This document shows positions 1 to 10,100 of a DNA stretch of 64,000 nt, in pieces. A model generated the notes under the pieces. That model had not been told where the DNA came from, did no database searches, and saw only the letters and a program-made list of their open reading frames with translations. Origin of the DNA: Ceratothoa steindachneri (lineage: Eukaryota > Arthropoda > Malacostraca > Isopoda > Cymothoidae); NCBI GenBank assembly GCA_963969495.1, contig OZ018335.1:83930354-83994353 (forward strand), written 5' to 3'. The translations under genes were made by a program, and so were the position numbers. Every line of letters begins with the position of its first letter. The first letter of the stretch is position 1.

Positions 1-960
1 ATTTTGGTCTAACAGAAAGTGGAAACCAAGGGAAGGGCCACTTGGTAAATATATGGGGGTCGAACCAAGTAAAACATTCGAATAAAAAATTTAAACGATT
101 CACACATTGAACCTTATAAATGAGAAGACAAACTTCTCGGTATGTATTTCTTCTTAGAGGTTTCTTGAGAGAGGCGTTATTAGGTCCTTCCAAAAACCTT
201 TCCTCATTTACCTGAGATAGCCTTTACCAGTTCGTAACAAGAGAGCAAGCGTACAGACTAAGTAAGTCAAATGGACAAATTCGGAAATGAAATGAAATGA
301 AAAGAGACGTGGGAGACAAAGAACAGCTCATCTGACCCTTCCTCCGCTCCCCTTGGCCCTCAAGGAGTGGCCAAGGAGGGAGAAGGGGAGGCGGGGGCCC
401 GATACTCCTTTGTAGATACCCAAAGTCACACTGTCTAGAGCAAAAGTAGGCTCCAAGCACTGTGAGTTAGGCGGATAAGAGTGAGAGGGAGAAGAAGAAG
501 AAAGTTTTAGGATAGGTCACCGAAGATAATAGTAGGAGACAAAAGTGGACTTAGTTAGTCATAGGACCTACAGCTTAACGTGGAATCCAAATCACGATGT
601 GTCGCTTGTCTCTAACTATAACTTTGCAGTTTTTCGTCACCCATGTCCCACGTATCTACTGTATTGATTTGATTTAATGCGCTAGGTAGTGAAATGTCTG
701 GTAGATGTGATAGGGGTGAAGAGGTTTATTAGTTTTAGTTACCCTGGTTGCGAGGGTATCGCCTTCGTTTTAGTACCATATTTTTCCTCTTTTTTTTGTC
801 TTTTTTATTTTTATTTATTTTTTTTTATCTAGTGTTCTAACTGTTGCCATTTAGACCGGCAGAGCCAGCCTGAATCTTCCTTTTAAATATATATATTTAT
901 TTAATTTTATTTTTTCCTCCGTCGTAGCTTTCTAACATTTCAAGTTTGTCCTTGTTAACT
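1..960. other. Unassigned stretch
   Basis: No gene or known repeat was recognised. An 8-bp inverted repeat (CCTTGGCC / GGCCAAGG, 10-nt spacer) lies at 351-376. The right half is very T-rich and may be the distal 3' UTR of the minus-strand LINE J1. Confidence 0.4.
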
Positions 961-986
961 GTAATTAACCTAATATTATTTTTGCA

Positions 987-1183
987 GACATTTTGCCTCT
1001 TTTGTTTTCATTTTCGTCTATTATTAGATTATTTTGTTTCTCTTTCTTTTTGTGGGCACTTCGCCTCTTTTGTTCATTCTTTTAGTTTATTCTTAAATTA
1101 GTTTGTAGTTTTTTATTTCGTTATCTTCTGATGGGCTCTTCGCCTCTTTTGTTTAGTTTTATTTTAAACAGTGACATTTCGCC
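987..1183 (-). repeat. 3' UTR hairpin repeats of LINE J1
   Basis: Four imperfect repeats of an AAAAGA-type box followed by an 11-nt mini hairpin on the LINE sense (minus) strand. The hairpins lie at 1173-1183 (GGC GAAAU GUC), 1134-1144 (GGC GAAGA GCC), 1055-1065 (GGC GAAGU GCC) and 987-997 (GGC AAAAU GUC). Spacing is 39-79 bp. The same box and loop occur in the 3' UTRs of J4 and J5 with a different stem (UCC / GGA). Confidence 0.65.
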
Positions 1184-1927
1184 TCTTTTTATTGTTTGAC
1201 TTTTTTCTTTTTTCTTTTATTTTATATGATCTTATTCTTTATCTCTTCTTTGTTCGGTTTTCGTTTTGGTTGTTGTTCTGACTTTATGTTCGTCTTTCTT
1301 GAATTTGGTTATTTATATATTGGGTTTATTGCCTCTCCCGCGCAGTTACTTCCGCTTGGGAATAATTCTGACTTTGCAACTTTGTGTCGCTTCTGCTGTG
1401 GGTTGTCAATGTTGAACTTTCGATTGTGTGTATAATAGTTTGCTCTATCTTATGCCAAGTCTTTCTCACTAGCCTTTGAGCTTCCGTATCAATTGGCTTA
1501 AGTCCGGCTCTTGAGTGCAAGTCTATTTGCCTAATACGGTTGCTTGTTCTAGTTCCAGCTCTTAGTAGGGTGGCTTTATTTTGTACTCTATGCATCGTCT
1601 TGAGAGAGGTTCAACTTGCCATCTGCTATATCACTGCCGGGTACACCAAGACGAAGAGTACTAAGGCAGTATATAGCTTCTTCTTGTTTGGATCTTTAAG
1701 GTTCCGGAACATGTATAGTTGCCGAATTTACCTTTTGACGAGGGAGACTCTGGTGTTGATATGGGTTTTGTACCCAGACTTGGGGAACCGTAAACCCAGG
1801 ATATTACCCTCTTCCGAGTACAGGTATAGTTCCTCGTTCACGATGATGTCATGTATTTTCCAGCGTCTCATTGGGATTATTTTTATTTTTTGCCGGTTAG
1901 TTTTAATTTTCCAGTTCCTTTCATATC

Positions 1928-3333
1928 TAGTGAGTTGAGGAATAGAGGAATAGGTTCTTGCGGTTTTATCAAATTTATTCATTACCATTAACAATTTTAG
2001 AAAAATTCATTTTTAATTGATACCAATATGCAATTTAATCAATAATGTATTCTCCGTTGATATTTACGACTTCTTCCCTACATTCAACTATTTTTCGATA
2101 CCTCTGCAATAAAAATCTTGGGATTTTGACTCGAAGAATTTGTCTAACCAGGTTCTTAATTCCACATGAGTATTGAACGAAACGTCGCGCAAATTGCTGG
2201 AGAGCGATCAGAACAGAGGGAAATCTGAAAGAACCAAGTCTGGCAGATATGGAAGATGTGGCAGGATTTCCTAATTAAGCGTTTGGATGGCGTCTTTTGT
2301 CATATTGGAAATTTGAGGACGAGAAGGGTCGTGTTGCAGAAGCACTCCTTAACGTCGATGAGGTCGCTTTTCACGAATAGTTTCGGCGAGTCGATACATT
2401 TGTTCAAGGTAGAGTTCCGCATTGACAATCTCGTTGTTCACAAGGATCTCATAAAGAATGATGCCTTCACAATCCCACCACGCACACAGCATCGTCTTTT
2501 GTGGATGAAGTTCTTGCTTTAATCACGGAAGTGGTTTGTTATTGGAGCTAAACCATTGTTTTCGATGGTTCATGTTGACATAAACACACCACTTTTCGTC
2601 GCCAGTGATGATGCGGTGAAGAAATCTGTCCTTTATCCACGAGCAGCCTTGTGACGAGCAAGCAAACCTGTGGTAATCGTGGAGCGTTAAAGTTTGTTGA
2701 TTTCGCTCAAAGCGTGCGGCACCCATGCACGGAGTTTTTCAACTTTTCCCATCGAATGAAGGTGATTCACTACAGTTTTCTGATCACACGCCAATTGTAG
2801 AGCCAATTCTCTAGTCGATTGACGAGGGTTTTCATGAAGAAGGTCGTTCAATTGATCTTCATCTAACTTAATGGGGCAACCAGAAGGTTCTTCCTCATTA
2901 AGATTGAAATGACCGATTTGAAACGTGAAACCTACCATTGAACTGTCCTTTCTGATTAAGCATTTTCTCCGTACACAACACAAATATCGCTACGAGCTTT
3001 GGCTGCGTTTGCATTGTTCCCGTCTCGATTGAAATGAATAACAAGTGTCGAAAATGCGCCTTTCTTTCAACTTGACATTCCATTTTGAGGGTACAGAACA
3101 AAAATTAAATTAACACAACTTTTAAATAAACCGCAATGACTTATTACTCAACTTCAAGACGTAGCTTAAGCAAAAGCCTAATAGTGTACGCTGTTAAGAG
3201 ATGTAGCCTAACCTTTGCAAATTTTGCTCTCATTATTTCTTATTGTTTATTAATATGTGCAAAAATAACGTCCACAAGACTTAAATCAACACAACATTAT
3301 AGAAAACGCAAGAACTTCTTCCTCAACCTAATA
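1928..3333 (-). mobile_element. mariner B1, full-length, inserted in J1 RT
   Basis: A Tc1/mariner DNA transposon of about 1.4 kb. The ends are inverted repeats built on GTTGAGGAATAGGTTCTTGC (left 1930-1965, right 3297-3331). The left end carries an extra 8-bp copy of AGGAATAG. Both ends abut TA, the mariner target. It sits inside the RT of LINE J1, whose translation is continuous across the TA. The sister copy is mariner B2 at 21592-22994. Confidence 0.88.
2108..3083 (-). pseudogene. mariner B1 transposase, broken
   Basis: Remnant of a mariner transposase starting at an ATG (3083-3081, MECQVER, the same start as in B2). The N-terminal helix-turn-helix region includes STRELALQLACDQKTVVNHL, followed by the linker block WVPHALSE. 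The first catalytic aspartate is in ITGDEKW, downstream of about 2620. Downstream the frame breaks, and the region of the second and third aspartates is badly decayed between 2560 and 2108. An intact enzyme cuts and pastes the element at TA sites. Several frameshifts (near 2983, 2726 and 2523) make this copy inactive. Confidence 0.78.
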
Positions 3334-4533
3334 TTATTGTTCTTTATTTCGACAGCTGTATCTTTTGCTTGAACTCCGGCCTTCCTATAAGAGCTGGCGA
3401 AGATTTGTGTGATGTCATCTGCAAAGTGCAGATACATAGTATCGTCCGGCAACGGTGCAGCGAGGTCTATTGTCTACACGAAATACAGCAACAAACTCAT
3501 ACAGCTGCCTTGTGGAACTCCCAGCGTGAGATCGAATTCAGGTCATAAAAAGCCCTCGATGGAGATTTGAGATTTTTTCGCCATAACATAGTCACATAGC
3601 TCCCTATTCAGGATCGGGTTCAGCTAAAGGTTAAGGATTTTGAATTGGAAGCCCCTCAGTCAAACCTTATCGGAGGCCTTTTGTACATCAGCAAAACCAC
3701 ATCTACGTATTTCCGCTTTGCTTTGTAGTGGGCTATTTTCTCCATGAAGATGGCTAGGGCAGTTTCAGTTCCTCGCCCCTTTCGGAACCGGTGCTGCAAG
3801 GGGGTTGTTAACTCCTAGTTCGGCTAGTTGGTATTGAAGCCAGTTTGCTAGGATATTTTCGTAGATTTTACCAACGAACTTGAGACCAGTTAATCTGTGA
3901 GCTCAAAATCATTGGGTATAAAGATGATTTTGGGCACCTTTAGACCGTCGGCGAAGTAGCCCATGTTCAGGGAAGCGTTGAAGGTATTTTTGATTCCACG
4001 AATGAGCTTCTTCGGGGCCTTTTTTCAGATTACATTTTGTCGTAGAATGGACTCTCTACGATATACTATATATGACTATTCGTTGAGGGAATTATTCATT
4101 TATATTTACAGTGCGTGGTGTCTGGGTTGACCGATATTATTTATCTTCAATATGCTTAAGAAGTGGAACTGAGCTCATTAATAAAATAGAGTTTTATTAA
4201 TAAAAACTATCAACAACACACAAAACGGAAAATATTGACATAAACAGAGAATGGAAAGGGTCGTGGGAAATCTAGCTAATCCGAGGATTAAGATTTGGAA
4301 GAGATTCAAAAAGGTAAAACAAATAAAAATTAAGGGGATGGGATGGTTCGCTAAACCATTTAAAGAACAGGATAGGGTTGACAAAAGGGTTAAATACTCA
4401 AAGGTAACTTTCAGCTTACGTAATTACATGTGTTGTGCAGAGGAAGGCGACGGGAAGGAATCTTCGGTCCGCTGGCGAGTTCCAGCCGAAGGAGGGGGGG
4501 AATTAAATGATCCTGACGTGGCGTCTTTGGAAT

Positions 4534-4859
4534 GAGAACCGTTTCTTGGCGAACGGGCTTGAAGAACAATGGCTGTTCTACGCTGTTCTCTTTTGAACAA
4601 CAGGGAGGGGGGTTGAGAACTGTCTCTTGTCTACGGGCTCAAAGAATAATGGCTGTTCTAATGTTGATCTCTTTCTGAACAACAGGGGGGGGAAGGGTGA
4701 GAGCCGTTTCTTGTCAACGGGCTCAAAGAACAATGGCTGTTCTAATGTTGTTCTCTTTCTAAACAACAGGGGGGAAGGGTGAGAACCGTTTCTTGTCAAC
4801 GGGCTCAAAGAACAATAGCTGTTCTAACGTTGTTCTCTTTCTGAATAACAGAAGAAGCC
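4534..4859 (+). repeat. Four tandem ~82-bp units in the LTR-1 U3 region
   Basis: Units start at 4534, 4615, 4699 and 4781 (81, 84, 82 and ~79 bp). Three of the four keep the palindrome AGAACA-N5-TGTTCT. A second inverted repeat, GTTGTTC-N7-GAACAAC, follows in less perfect form. The position upstream of the TATA box is where retroelements keep enhancer repeats; that role is inferred. Confidence 0.85.
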
Positions 4860-5039
4860 TTGTGGACTTAGCGTCTTGAAGGCTCGAACCTTGGCACTCA
4901 AGGGATATTGTCCTTTTCTGGACAATGATGGTGGATCTTGAGGTAGAAGGCCCTTAAAGCACAAGGTGAGACTGGATCGTAGTGATGTTTCGCGAAGAAA
5001 ATCTGGATCTCGAATCTGCTCTTAGTGGTAAAGTTTCCG

Positions 5040-5048
5040 TATAAATAG
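5040..5048 (+). promoter_or_regulatory. TATA box of solo LTR-1
   Basis: TATAAATAG lies 284 bp before the end of the LTR and about 150 bp before the AATAAA, a normal U3/R layout. Function is inferred from position. Confidence 0.5.
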
Positions 5049-5180
5049 TCGAGCCATTCCCTTGGCGTAGGGGACAATGTAGTTGAGCTTCGAGGGAATG
5101 CACAGCCGCGCCTGTGATCAATACCTTATCTGCCCATAAGCCTAACTCAATCGGGCGTGATCAGCGCATGGGGTGAACGG

Positions 5181-5198
5181 AGGAGGAATAAACCTCCT
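5181..5198 (+). terminator. AATAAA poly(A) signal held in a hairpin loop
   Basis: AGGAGG-AATAAA-CCTCCT is a perfect 6-bp stem with the whole poly(A) signal as the loop. It lies in the expected R region of the LTR. Poly(A) hairpins are known in some retroviral LTRs; here the role is inferred. Confidence 0.5.
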
Positions 5199-7240
5199 TG
5201 GTCAAATATTGGCTCAGGTGGCGGCGATAACGCGCCCGGCTTAAAGGCAAAGATGCACGTGGGTAGCATCGTGTTTCTAAACAACATGTGATAATGGTTG
5301 AAATTAAGCGGCCTAAAACCGTTCTATCACACATTTAGTGATACCCTTCCAGCCTGGTGCCTTTTGTTTGAAGGATTTCATTGTCGCTATGACGTCTTCT
5401 GTTGTTATTGGACGACCCTGGTCAACCATCTCCCTTCCCATTTCCACAGGGTGGTGTGGATGCGTGGGGTATATTATCTGATTTAGATCTTCAATCAGAC
5501 GGCCTTCGAATTTCTGATCGAACCTTTCGTTGTCTTCAGAACCGCCGGGTCCTCTATATCCTGCCCGTCCTCTTTGAATTAGGCTTTTTCCTTTCTTTGT
5601 AAATCTTTCAGTTTCCTGATTTGGTACCAAAATTTGGCCAGGTTTAGCTCACTGTTTATTCCTGCTATAAGGTTGTCCGAGATCCCAGCCTGTTGGATGT
5701 TTATTGCATCCTTTAGTTTGGAGCTTAGCCGGCGTAGTAGCGTGCTTCTTTCCTGGTTTGAACCTTCCCGTCTAATCTCATCGTACACTTCTCTATGCAC
5801 ATGTGCGTCCTCATTATATCTTCTGTCCATCAGGGATGAGGTAGAGTTTTGTATCCATTTTTGGGATCATACTCGCGGTCAGCTTCAAAGATATAGGTCG
5901 TCACTGTTTTAGTTCATCGTCGATTTCATCCAATGTAGCCTCGCTCAGGTCAGCTTGATCGTATTTTCGGAAAAAGAGTCTTGTATCGGTCCTAGTCGGT
6001 GGCGGCTTAGTTTTTTAGGTGGTGTGACTGGCAATATCACAATGTGGTCGCTGGAAATTGTTGGGCCCGGCTCGCTATGGTAGTTGAAGGTAAAGCCTTG
6101 GCTTGTCATGATAATGTCAGATTTGGTGGCTGATCTGCAAGTGATGTAGGTAAAGAAATCCTGCCATATCCTATGGATGTTTTTCTTGTCCATTATCATT
6201 TCTAAGTTTTGGCCTCTTTCGTTGGTTCTAATATAGTAGTCCGAGATTCGGCATCTGGAATTGAGGTCGCTACCTAAGAATGCCGTTACCCCGTGCCCGA
6301 AAAGTGTACAGTAGTTTGTGACGGGTAGATAAGGCTTGGCGAGTGGGATCATAGTCTGCAGCTATCGTGAGGTACCCCACTAATGTGAGAAGTTATATCG
6401 CCACAAAGGATTCGTCCAATTCTGGGAGACGTTTGAGTGTGAGGTTACCTCTAACAGTTTTTGTAGCGCCATCGAACTTTACTCTGGGTGATTGTTCCAA
6501 GCACTCTGTATCCTGGTATTTTGAGTTGACCCCCTGTGATGTCAATACCCTGCTCCGTTATCAGCACATGGAATATGTTTCCCTAAGTTCTCCATGCTGG
6601 TCTTTCTCTACTGGTATTTCTGGGTCAAGTTATGGCGTAGTAGGGCCTTGTCCATTACTTCAAGCTCGATCGTGCGTCATACTCCCATTTGTATATGTTC
6701 TTATTTAATCCGTTTAGAATTTTTGGTTTGTCTATATTTTCAAAAAAGAGGTATTTCTCTGAAGCATAAATGGTAAGATTAATCGTATCCGGTCGAGCGG
6801 TATTGACTTTTCTTCCCTTTTTTGGTTTTCTCGTTTTTAGGGTTTTCTGAGTCGGAAGAGAACGTGGATTCCATTGATGCCGGTTCCATCGTTTCGCTTC
6901 TATTCGTGAATTTTTTATTTGGTTGAACTTGTGTGGGTTTTGCTGCAGCAGCTGTAAGTGTATGGGTTTCGATCTCTATTTTTTTCTTATTGGTGTTCAT
7001 ATTATTTGCACTTCTAGGATGAATTTGCAGTTGAAGGACGTCTGCGGATGGAGGGTCGTCCGGTAACCACATTTTGCTCATTTCGTTTTTGGCCGGCATT
7101 TGGATGAGTTCTTTTGCGAAGCATAGCGGATTCACGTCAGGAGTGTGCGGACTCTTCGATCTCTATCGTCAAATATGTTTTCTTGATTTTTGTTTCTTTG
7201 GACGAGGGTTCAGCAACCTGTGCTTAAGTTGTGTTTAATC

Positions 7241-8525
7241 TACGAGGGACGATCAATAGGTTTTGCGAATCGGTAGGGCAAAACAGAGGAAGGGGGATGG
7301 CTGTTTGTGGGAGTGTTATGACAAGTTAAGACAAGTCAGGACCTAGAGCCGCACGCTCCTGCCTCGTCTATTTAAGAAGCAGTAACTGATCGCAGATACT
7401 CAGTCACAAATTTTTCATCAATGGAAAAGTTGAGCAGCGCGCAGTGATCAAATCTTTGACCAAGGAAGGCAAGAATGCAAAAGAGATCCATGAACGCATA
7501 GTTGCAGTGTACACCGACACCGCCCCTTTCTATGCAACCATTGCTCGCTTTAATAGGGAGTTTGGCCATGGTCATGAGTCCCTTGAAGATGACCCCCATC
7601 CAGGACGCCCGTCAGACGTAACCAACGAGGAAAATGTGGCCCGTGTGGAAAGGATGATTCTCGAAAATCGACGGGTTAAGGTCGAAGAAATGTAGCGAGA
7701 ACATGGAATATAACATGGAAGTGTTATCAACATTATCCACGACAATTTTGCCATGACCAAGGTCTCTGCCCGTTTGGTCCCTAGAAACCTCACGCCCCAT
7801 AATCGACTTCAACGTCGTCAAAGTTCGGAGGAGCTGCTGCTCCTGTACAGCCAAGACCCGGCGGGATTCGAGTCACGCATAGTGACAGATGATGAAACCT
7901 GGGTCCATCACTGGGATCCCGAGACCTAGCTCAAAAGCATGGCTTGGAAGCACAGGGACTACCCAACCCCCATCAAGTACCGGACCCAACCCTTAGCCGG
8001 GAAGATCATGGCCACCATCTTTGAGGATTCTGAGGGAGTGTTGATGGTGAATTATGCGCCTCGTGGAAGGAACATCACAGGCCAATATTACACTGAACAA
8101 CTAGCTGGGTTGAAGTAGTGCATCTGTCAGAAGCGGCGCGGCAAGTTAACACGCGGGGACCTGCCCCTCCACGACAATACCCCTGTCCACAATGCCAGAG
8201 TTGCACACGCTGCCCTGCGCGAGTGCAGATTCTAGGAGCTCAACCATCCCCCCAACAGTCCAAATCTGGCCCTTTAATTCCGCCAGTTCAAGGCTGCACT
8301 GTGTGGACACCGGCTTGGGAACGATGAAGATGTCCAGTTCGCCTTCCAGGAGTAGATTTAACAGCAGTCGGGAGATTTCGTGTTGTCGGGAAATCGAAGC
8401 CTCAGTGAAAAGTCGCGCAAGTGCATTGAAGTCGAGGGTAGTTATATTGAAAAATAATAAAACACTTTTCCTCATATCTCGTTTCCTTATATTCGAATTG
8501 CAAAACTTATTGACTACCCCTCGTA
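7241..8525 (+). mobile_element. mariner A1, full-length, inserted in J1 ORF1
   Basis: A 1.28-kb mariner-family element. Its inverted ends begin CGAGGGACGATCAATAGG (left) and, read inward from the right, CGAGGGGTAGTCAATAAG. TA flanks each end (7241-7242 and 8524-8525). The LINE ORF1 reading continues on both sides. A1 is antisense to J1. It is the only copy of family A here that spans the whole element; A2 (58124-59065) and A3 (25547-26062) have internal deletions. Confidence 0.88.
7421..8458 (+). pseudogene. mariner A1 transposase, broken
   Basis: Starts at the ATG at 7421 (MEKL...; A2 begins MEKVEDRALIKVL), with a 1-nt loss soon after. The DNA-binding half includes KEGKNAKEIHERIVAVY and DPHPGRPSDVTNEENVARVE. 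The first catalytic Asp is in TDDETWVHHWDPE (near 7895) and the second in HDNTPVHNARVAH (near 8170). The third Asp of the DD34D triad is missing: A1 reads SPNLAL then FRQFKAAL, and the A2 copy shows that about a dozen bases coding the SDYF block are deleted. Stops after VKVEEM (7693) and elsewhere confirm a dead gene. Confidence 0.85.
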
Positions 8526-9284
8526 TTTACCTCTTCTTGTTTCCTTTTATGTTTCTTTCTATTTAGTATTTCTTTTTTAAGCAGGCATGCCAGAGCCATT
8601 GATTTGTGGCCTTACCGAGGTGGGTGCATCACTGATAGCTATTGCGGTAGTCCTTCAAGTTGTGCCCCTTCTCGCTTCAATTTGAGTACGCTTTTTCAGG
8701 CTCTTTACAGTCTCTGGTGGTGTGCTACTCCATTTTGTCGCAGCGAAACCAAAACTGGACTGGAAATAATTCTTCTCGCTCTATCTGTTCTCCAATCACC
8801 TTGGCGTTGAACATAAGCAAGCCTTGTTCTTTCTTCTTTTGGGCTATCGAAAATTCTGAGAAGACAACCATAAATACATGGGTAAAGACGCTGTTGTCCC
8901 GCCTGTTCTTAAATTTGATGATATCTGCTACCTTAGCTCATTTTCTTCAAGCTCAATTTCTTCTTTTTTTTCTTCTCTATTATGTTCTCCATCCAAGGAT
9001 CGACTCATATGCAAACGAAACTGCGATGCACTTGTATTTGTAGAGGGATAGGTGGCTGTGGTTCAATGGTTCTTAGGATTTCTAAAGCTTCGTTTTATGT
9101 AATAGCTTTTATGTCCTTTTCTCGTTCGCAGATCACCACGTACCAAGATGAGACGTCTAGAAGCCTTACAAGAGTGATGTTTAGTTTTCCAAACATTACC
9201 TCAAATATCTTATCCCTGTTGGGCTTGTTTTGCCCCTTGATCACCCGCAGGGTTTGCGTATGTGTATCAGAACTGCATCCGCAA

Positions 9285-9475
9285 TACATAGAGATGGGTG
9301 TAACCTCCCTCTCTGGTCCTGGCTGGGGCCCCCGGGGTTTCTTCTGGCGGTTGCAGTAGTTCTACCCCTTATCCGGATGCCACAGACGCCGAGTTCCACA
9401 GTGGGCTACTTCTCAAGCCTGCTTTGCTTGGCGCCCCCAATCATGTCTATCACAGAGAACGAGACACTTTGGTAA
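9285..9475 (-). repeat. 5' module shared by J1, J2 and J8
   Basis: On the plus strand it reads CATAGAGATGGGTGTAACC, then TTATCCGGATGCC, then CACAGTGGGCTACTTCTCAA. The same order of blocks occurs at 14775-14960 (J2) and 56625-56790 (J8), each just upstream of an ORF1 start. It is taken as LINE 5' UTR. An ATGAATGGCAATCC block also recurs near 9484 and 14972. Confidence 0.6.
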
Positions 9476-9789
9476 GAGACTAAATGAATGGCAATCCAGT
9501 TGACGTCCACTTGGCTGCCACTCAAAGGGGGATAGTAGAGGGGTTTAGGGAGACATGTGTACCCTTTTCACAGTTCCAAATGTATTTTATCTCTTAAAAT
9601 TCTCCGTAGGAAAAGTGAAAATTATTTCCACGTTTGTGAATTTGCTACGCTTTCCTCTACCACGTTTATCGGGTATGAACTTTCCTCTGAGTTGACGTTG
9701 TTTATTCAATAAAGTCTGAACAATCTATCTATGATATACTTAATACTGGAAGATAAGGATACTAGTAGAATATTGATGATAAAGGGGGT
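9476..9789. other. Unassigned stretch
   Basis: No gene was recognised. The first 80 bases may still be J1 5' UTR because ATGAATGGCAATCC is also found upstream of J2. The rest is AT-rich. Confidence 0.4.
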
Positions 9790-10100
9790 AGGAAGGGTTT
9801 GCCATAGTTTGAGGGGCATCACTAGCATTTGTTTACTTTTAATTACTGATTTTTCTTTTTTTTTCGTTCTGTTTTATTATTGTTGACTTGTCTGTTTGTT
9901 TCTGCTTGTGTTCTTCTTTATTTTTCTGTGTATTTGTCTCCTTGTTTTGTTTATTTATTCTTCCTGTATTTTTAGCTTTCGAGCCGTTATAAGTAATCTA
10001 ATTTAGAGTTCTACCTCGAATTTTGTTCTGTATTTATTTATTTTCATTAGTTGGGATTATAAATTCTGTCTTATATTTGTTGTGTCGTACTTTATCTTGT

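Larger units (their letters stand above)
4038..5331 (+). mobile_element. Solo LTR-1 with 5-bp target duplication, inserted in J1
   Basis: A 1,294-bp insertion beginning TGTCGTAG and ending CTATCACA (TG...CA ends), flanked by CATTT on both sides (4033-4037 and 5332-5336). Excising it and one CATTT restores the J1 reading GITKCNLKK. TG...CA ends with a 5-bp duplication are the marks of an LTR retrotransposon, and no internal coding region is present, so this is a solo LTR. Read on the plus strand it has a long U3 with tandem repeats (4534-4859), a TATA box at 5040 and an AATAAA in a hairpin at 5181-5198. Short ORFs inside it are chance. Confidence 0.78.
1326..6712 (-). pseudogene. J1 ORF2: APE endonuclease-reverse transcriptase remnant
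   Basis: Decayed ORF2 of J1, read right to left. The endonuclease occupies about 6712-5945 (an NGLNKN start-like block, then GSDLNSRC, SATKSDI and SSDHIVI, the APE signatures). A linker follows (5830-5580), then RT from 5500. RT continues after solo LTR-1 with NASLNMGYF, a QHRF-like block and the catalytic box FADD at 3414-3425. After mariner B1 it continues with TRYERNWKIKTN. The C-terminal tail ends near 1326. In an intact element this protein nicks target DNA and primes reverse transcription there. Here stops and frameshifts run throughout and two large insertions split the RT, so no enzyme can be made. No RNase H region was seen. Confidence 0.8.
6779..9289 (-). pseudogene. J1 ORF1: gag-like RNA-binding protein remnant, split by mariner A1
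   Basis: Read right to left. The N-terminal block has RLLDVSSWYVVICEREKDI (compare RLLDGPSGYVAICEKEQNI in J6). CCHC knuckles include CDKMEYHTTRDC near 8730 and the block GHKSMALACL near 8590. After mariner A1 come KKTYLTIEIEES and the block SADVLQLQ (near 7050). A Lys/Ser-rich tail ends at 6779. In Jockey-type LINEs this protein coats the element RNA. Stops and frameshifts occur throughout. The likely start lies near 9275, just inside the 5' module; the ATG at 9289 may belong to that module. Confidence 0.75.
961..9475 (-). mobile_element. LINE J1 (Jockey-like, APE type), one copy split by three insertions
   Basis: A single non-LTR retrotransposon read on the minus strand, from a 5' module (9285-9475) through ORF1 and ORF2 to a 3' UTR with hairpin repeats. 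It survives as four blocks: 961-1927, 3334-4037, 5332-7240 and 8526-9475. The gaps are mariner B1, solo LTR-1 and mariner A1. At each gap the LINE translation resumes where the other copies say it should. Examples are APGWKGITKC / NLKKGP across the LTR, and EIKNNN / TRYERNW across mariner B1. I first read it as two truncated copies; the exact complementarity of the pieces and the CATTT duplication show one copy. The reading frame is broken by many stops and shifts, so it is dead. The clade is inferred from motif style only. Confidence 0.85.

Noticed and set aside
351..376. 8-bp inverted repeat as a terminator or regulatory hairpin
   Set aside because: A single short inverted repeat with no neighbouring gene is expected by chance in 64 kb.
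4534..4859. CRISPR-like array
   Set aside because: The whole ~82-bp unit repeats without unique spacers, there are no cas genes, and the setting is an LTR in an animal genome.
961..9475. Two separate truncated LINEs at 1.0-4.0 kb and 5.3-9.4 kb
   Set aside because: The pieces are exactly complementary in the RT and are separated by an LTR with a matching CATTT duplication.
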